From JAGPCH01 sp039810605 (GTDB lineage: Bacteria > Bacteroidota > Ignavibacteria > Tepidaquicellales > Tepidaquicellaceae), in contig JBDHXH010000110.1 in NCBI GenBank assembly GCA_039810605.1, forward strand, positions 1 to 6,743: DNA of 6,743 bases. The letters run 5' to 3'. Numbering within the stretch: the stretch's first letter is position 1; each line of letters begins with the position of its first letter. The notes below the pieces were generated by a model that worked only from the letters and a program-made list of their open reading frames with translations, made no database searches and had not been told where the DNA came from. Shown here piece by piece: positions 6,618 through 6,743 of the stretch. Made by a program: the position numbers and the translations under genes.

Positions 6618-6743
6618 ATGTCTCAAACAATAAAAAATTATACGAGCATTTTTCATTCGCAGGCTTTGCAATACTTAGACGGAAGTCCTGACAAATTCAG
6701 GATGAACAGATTAAGAAAGAAATCTCGACCGAGACCGCTTTGT
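6618..6743 (+). CDS. Unrecognised open frame running off the window end (doubtful)
   Basis: An ATG at 6618 opens 42 codons that reach the end of the window without a stop. An in-frame TAA stands just upstream at 6606-6608. The peptide begins MSQTIKNYTS and becomes very basic (RLRKKSRPRP, residues 31-40). I recognise no domain. There is no ribosome-binding motif, the start sits at the foot of the hairpin at 6591-6616, and the frame runs through two inverted repeats. Chance or a repeat-derived open frame is at least as likely as a real gene. The sequence beyond 6743 is needed to decide. Confidence 0.15.
   Translation, partial: MSQTIKNYTSIFHSQALQYLDGSPDKFRMNRLRKKSRPRPLC
6686..6702. repeat. Short inverted repeat, possible dispersed palindromic element
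   Basis: TCCTGA (6686-6691) and TCAGGA (6697-6702) are perfect arms around the five-base loop CAAAT. The flanking sequence, read on the minus strand as TTCATCCTGAATTTGTCAGGA, resembles the short intergenic palindromic repeats (ATCCTGAAnnnnTTCAGGAT type) found in many copies in some bacterial genomes. That resemblance is from memory; whether this element is multicopy cannot be tested in one window. Confidence 0.4.
6723..6734. repeat. Short inverted repeat at the window end
   Basis: TCTCG (6723-6727) and CGAGA (6730-6734) are perfect five-base arms separated by two bases. It stands 21 bases after the previous inverted repeat and may belong to the same intergenic element. It is short enough to arise by chance. 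Confidence 0.25.

Overview
The window is compact bacterial DNA with every recognisable gene on the + strand. It runs: the 3' end of kdsA (1-129), a large membrane protein with a spermidine-synthase-like core (196-2637), two phosphofructokinase paralogues in tandem (2650-3960 and 3982-5025), an APC-superfamily amino-acid permease of the LAT type (5133-6560), and a 183-base tail rich in inverted repeats with no confident gene. KdsA makes Kdo, an LPS sugar, which points to a Gram-negative-type envelope. None of the four visible gene starts has a Shine-Dalgarno sequence and most are preceded by A/T-rich DNA. Together with moderately AT-rich coding sequence, this suggests the Bacteroidota / Ignavibacteriota / Chlorobiota group. 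That placement is inference from style, not from a marker gene.

The genes at 196, 2650 and 3982 are separated by only 12 and 21 bases, so they are probably one transcript. The permease follows after 107 bases and could be read through or have its own weak promoter.

The most informative feature is the phosphofructokinase pair. The upstream copy carries the residue combination typical of pyrophosphate-using enzymes (GGDD plus PKTIDND, with a PFP-like GYELR motif replacing the GHIQRGG motif of E. coli PfkA). The downstream copy carries GGDG plus PKTIDND and an intact GYVQRGG motif, as in ATP-using group III enzymes. The adjacent genes therefore probably encode the same step with different phosphoryl donors, one effectively reversible (PPi) and one committed (ATP). 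This is a prediction from motifs.

The spermidine-synthase-like protein has a good nucleotide-binding (Rossmann) core between two groups of about seven membrane segments each, but it lacks the usual catalytic aspartates of aminopropyltransferases. Its real activity is unknown. I found no CRISPR array, tRNA, rRNA, insertion sequence or defence system, and nothing that amounts to a clearly new biological system.
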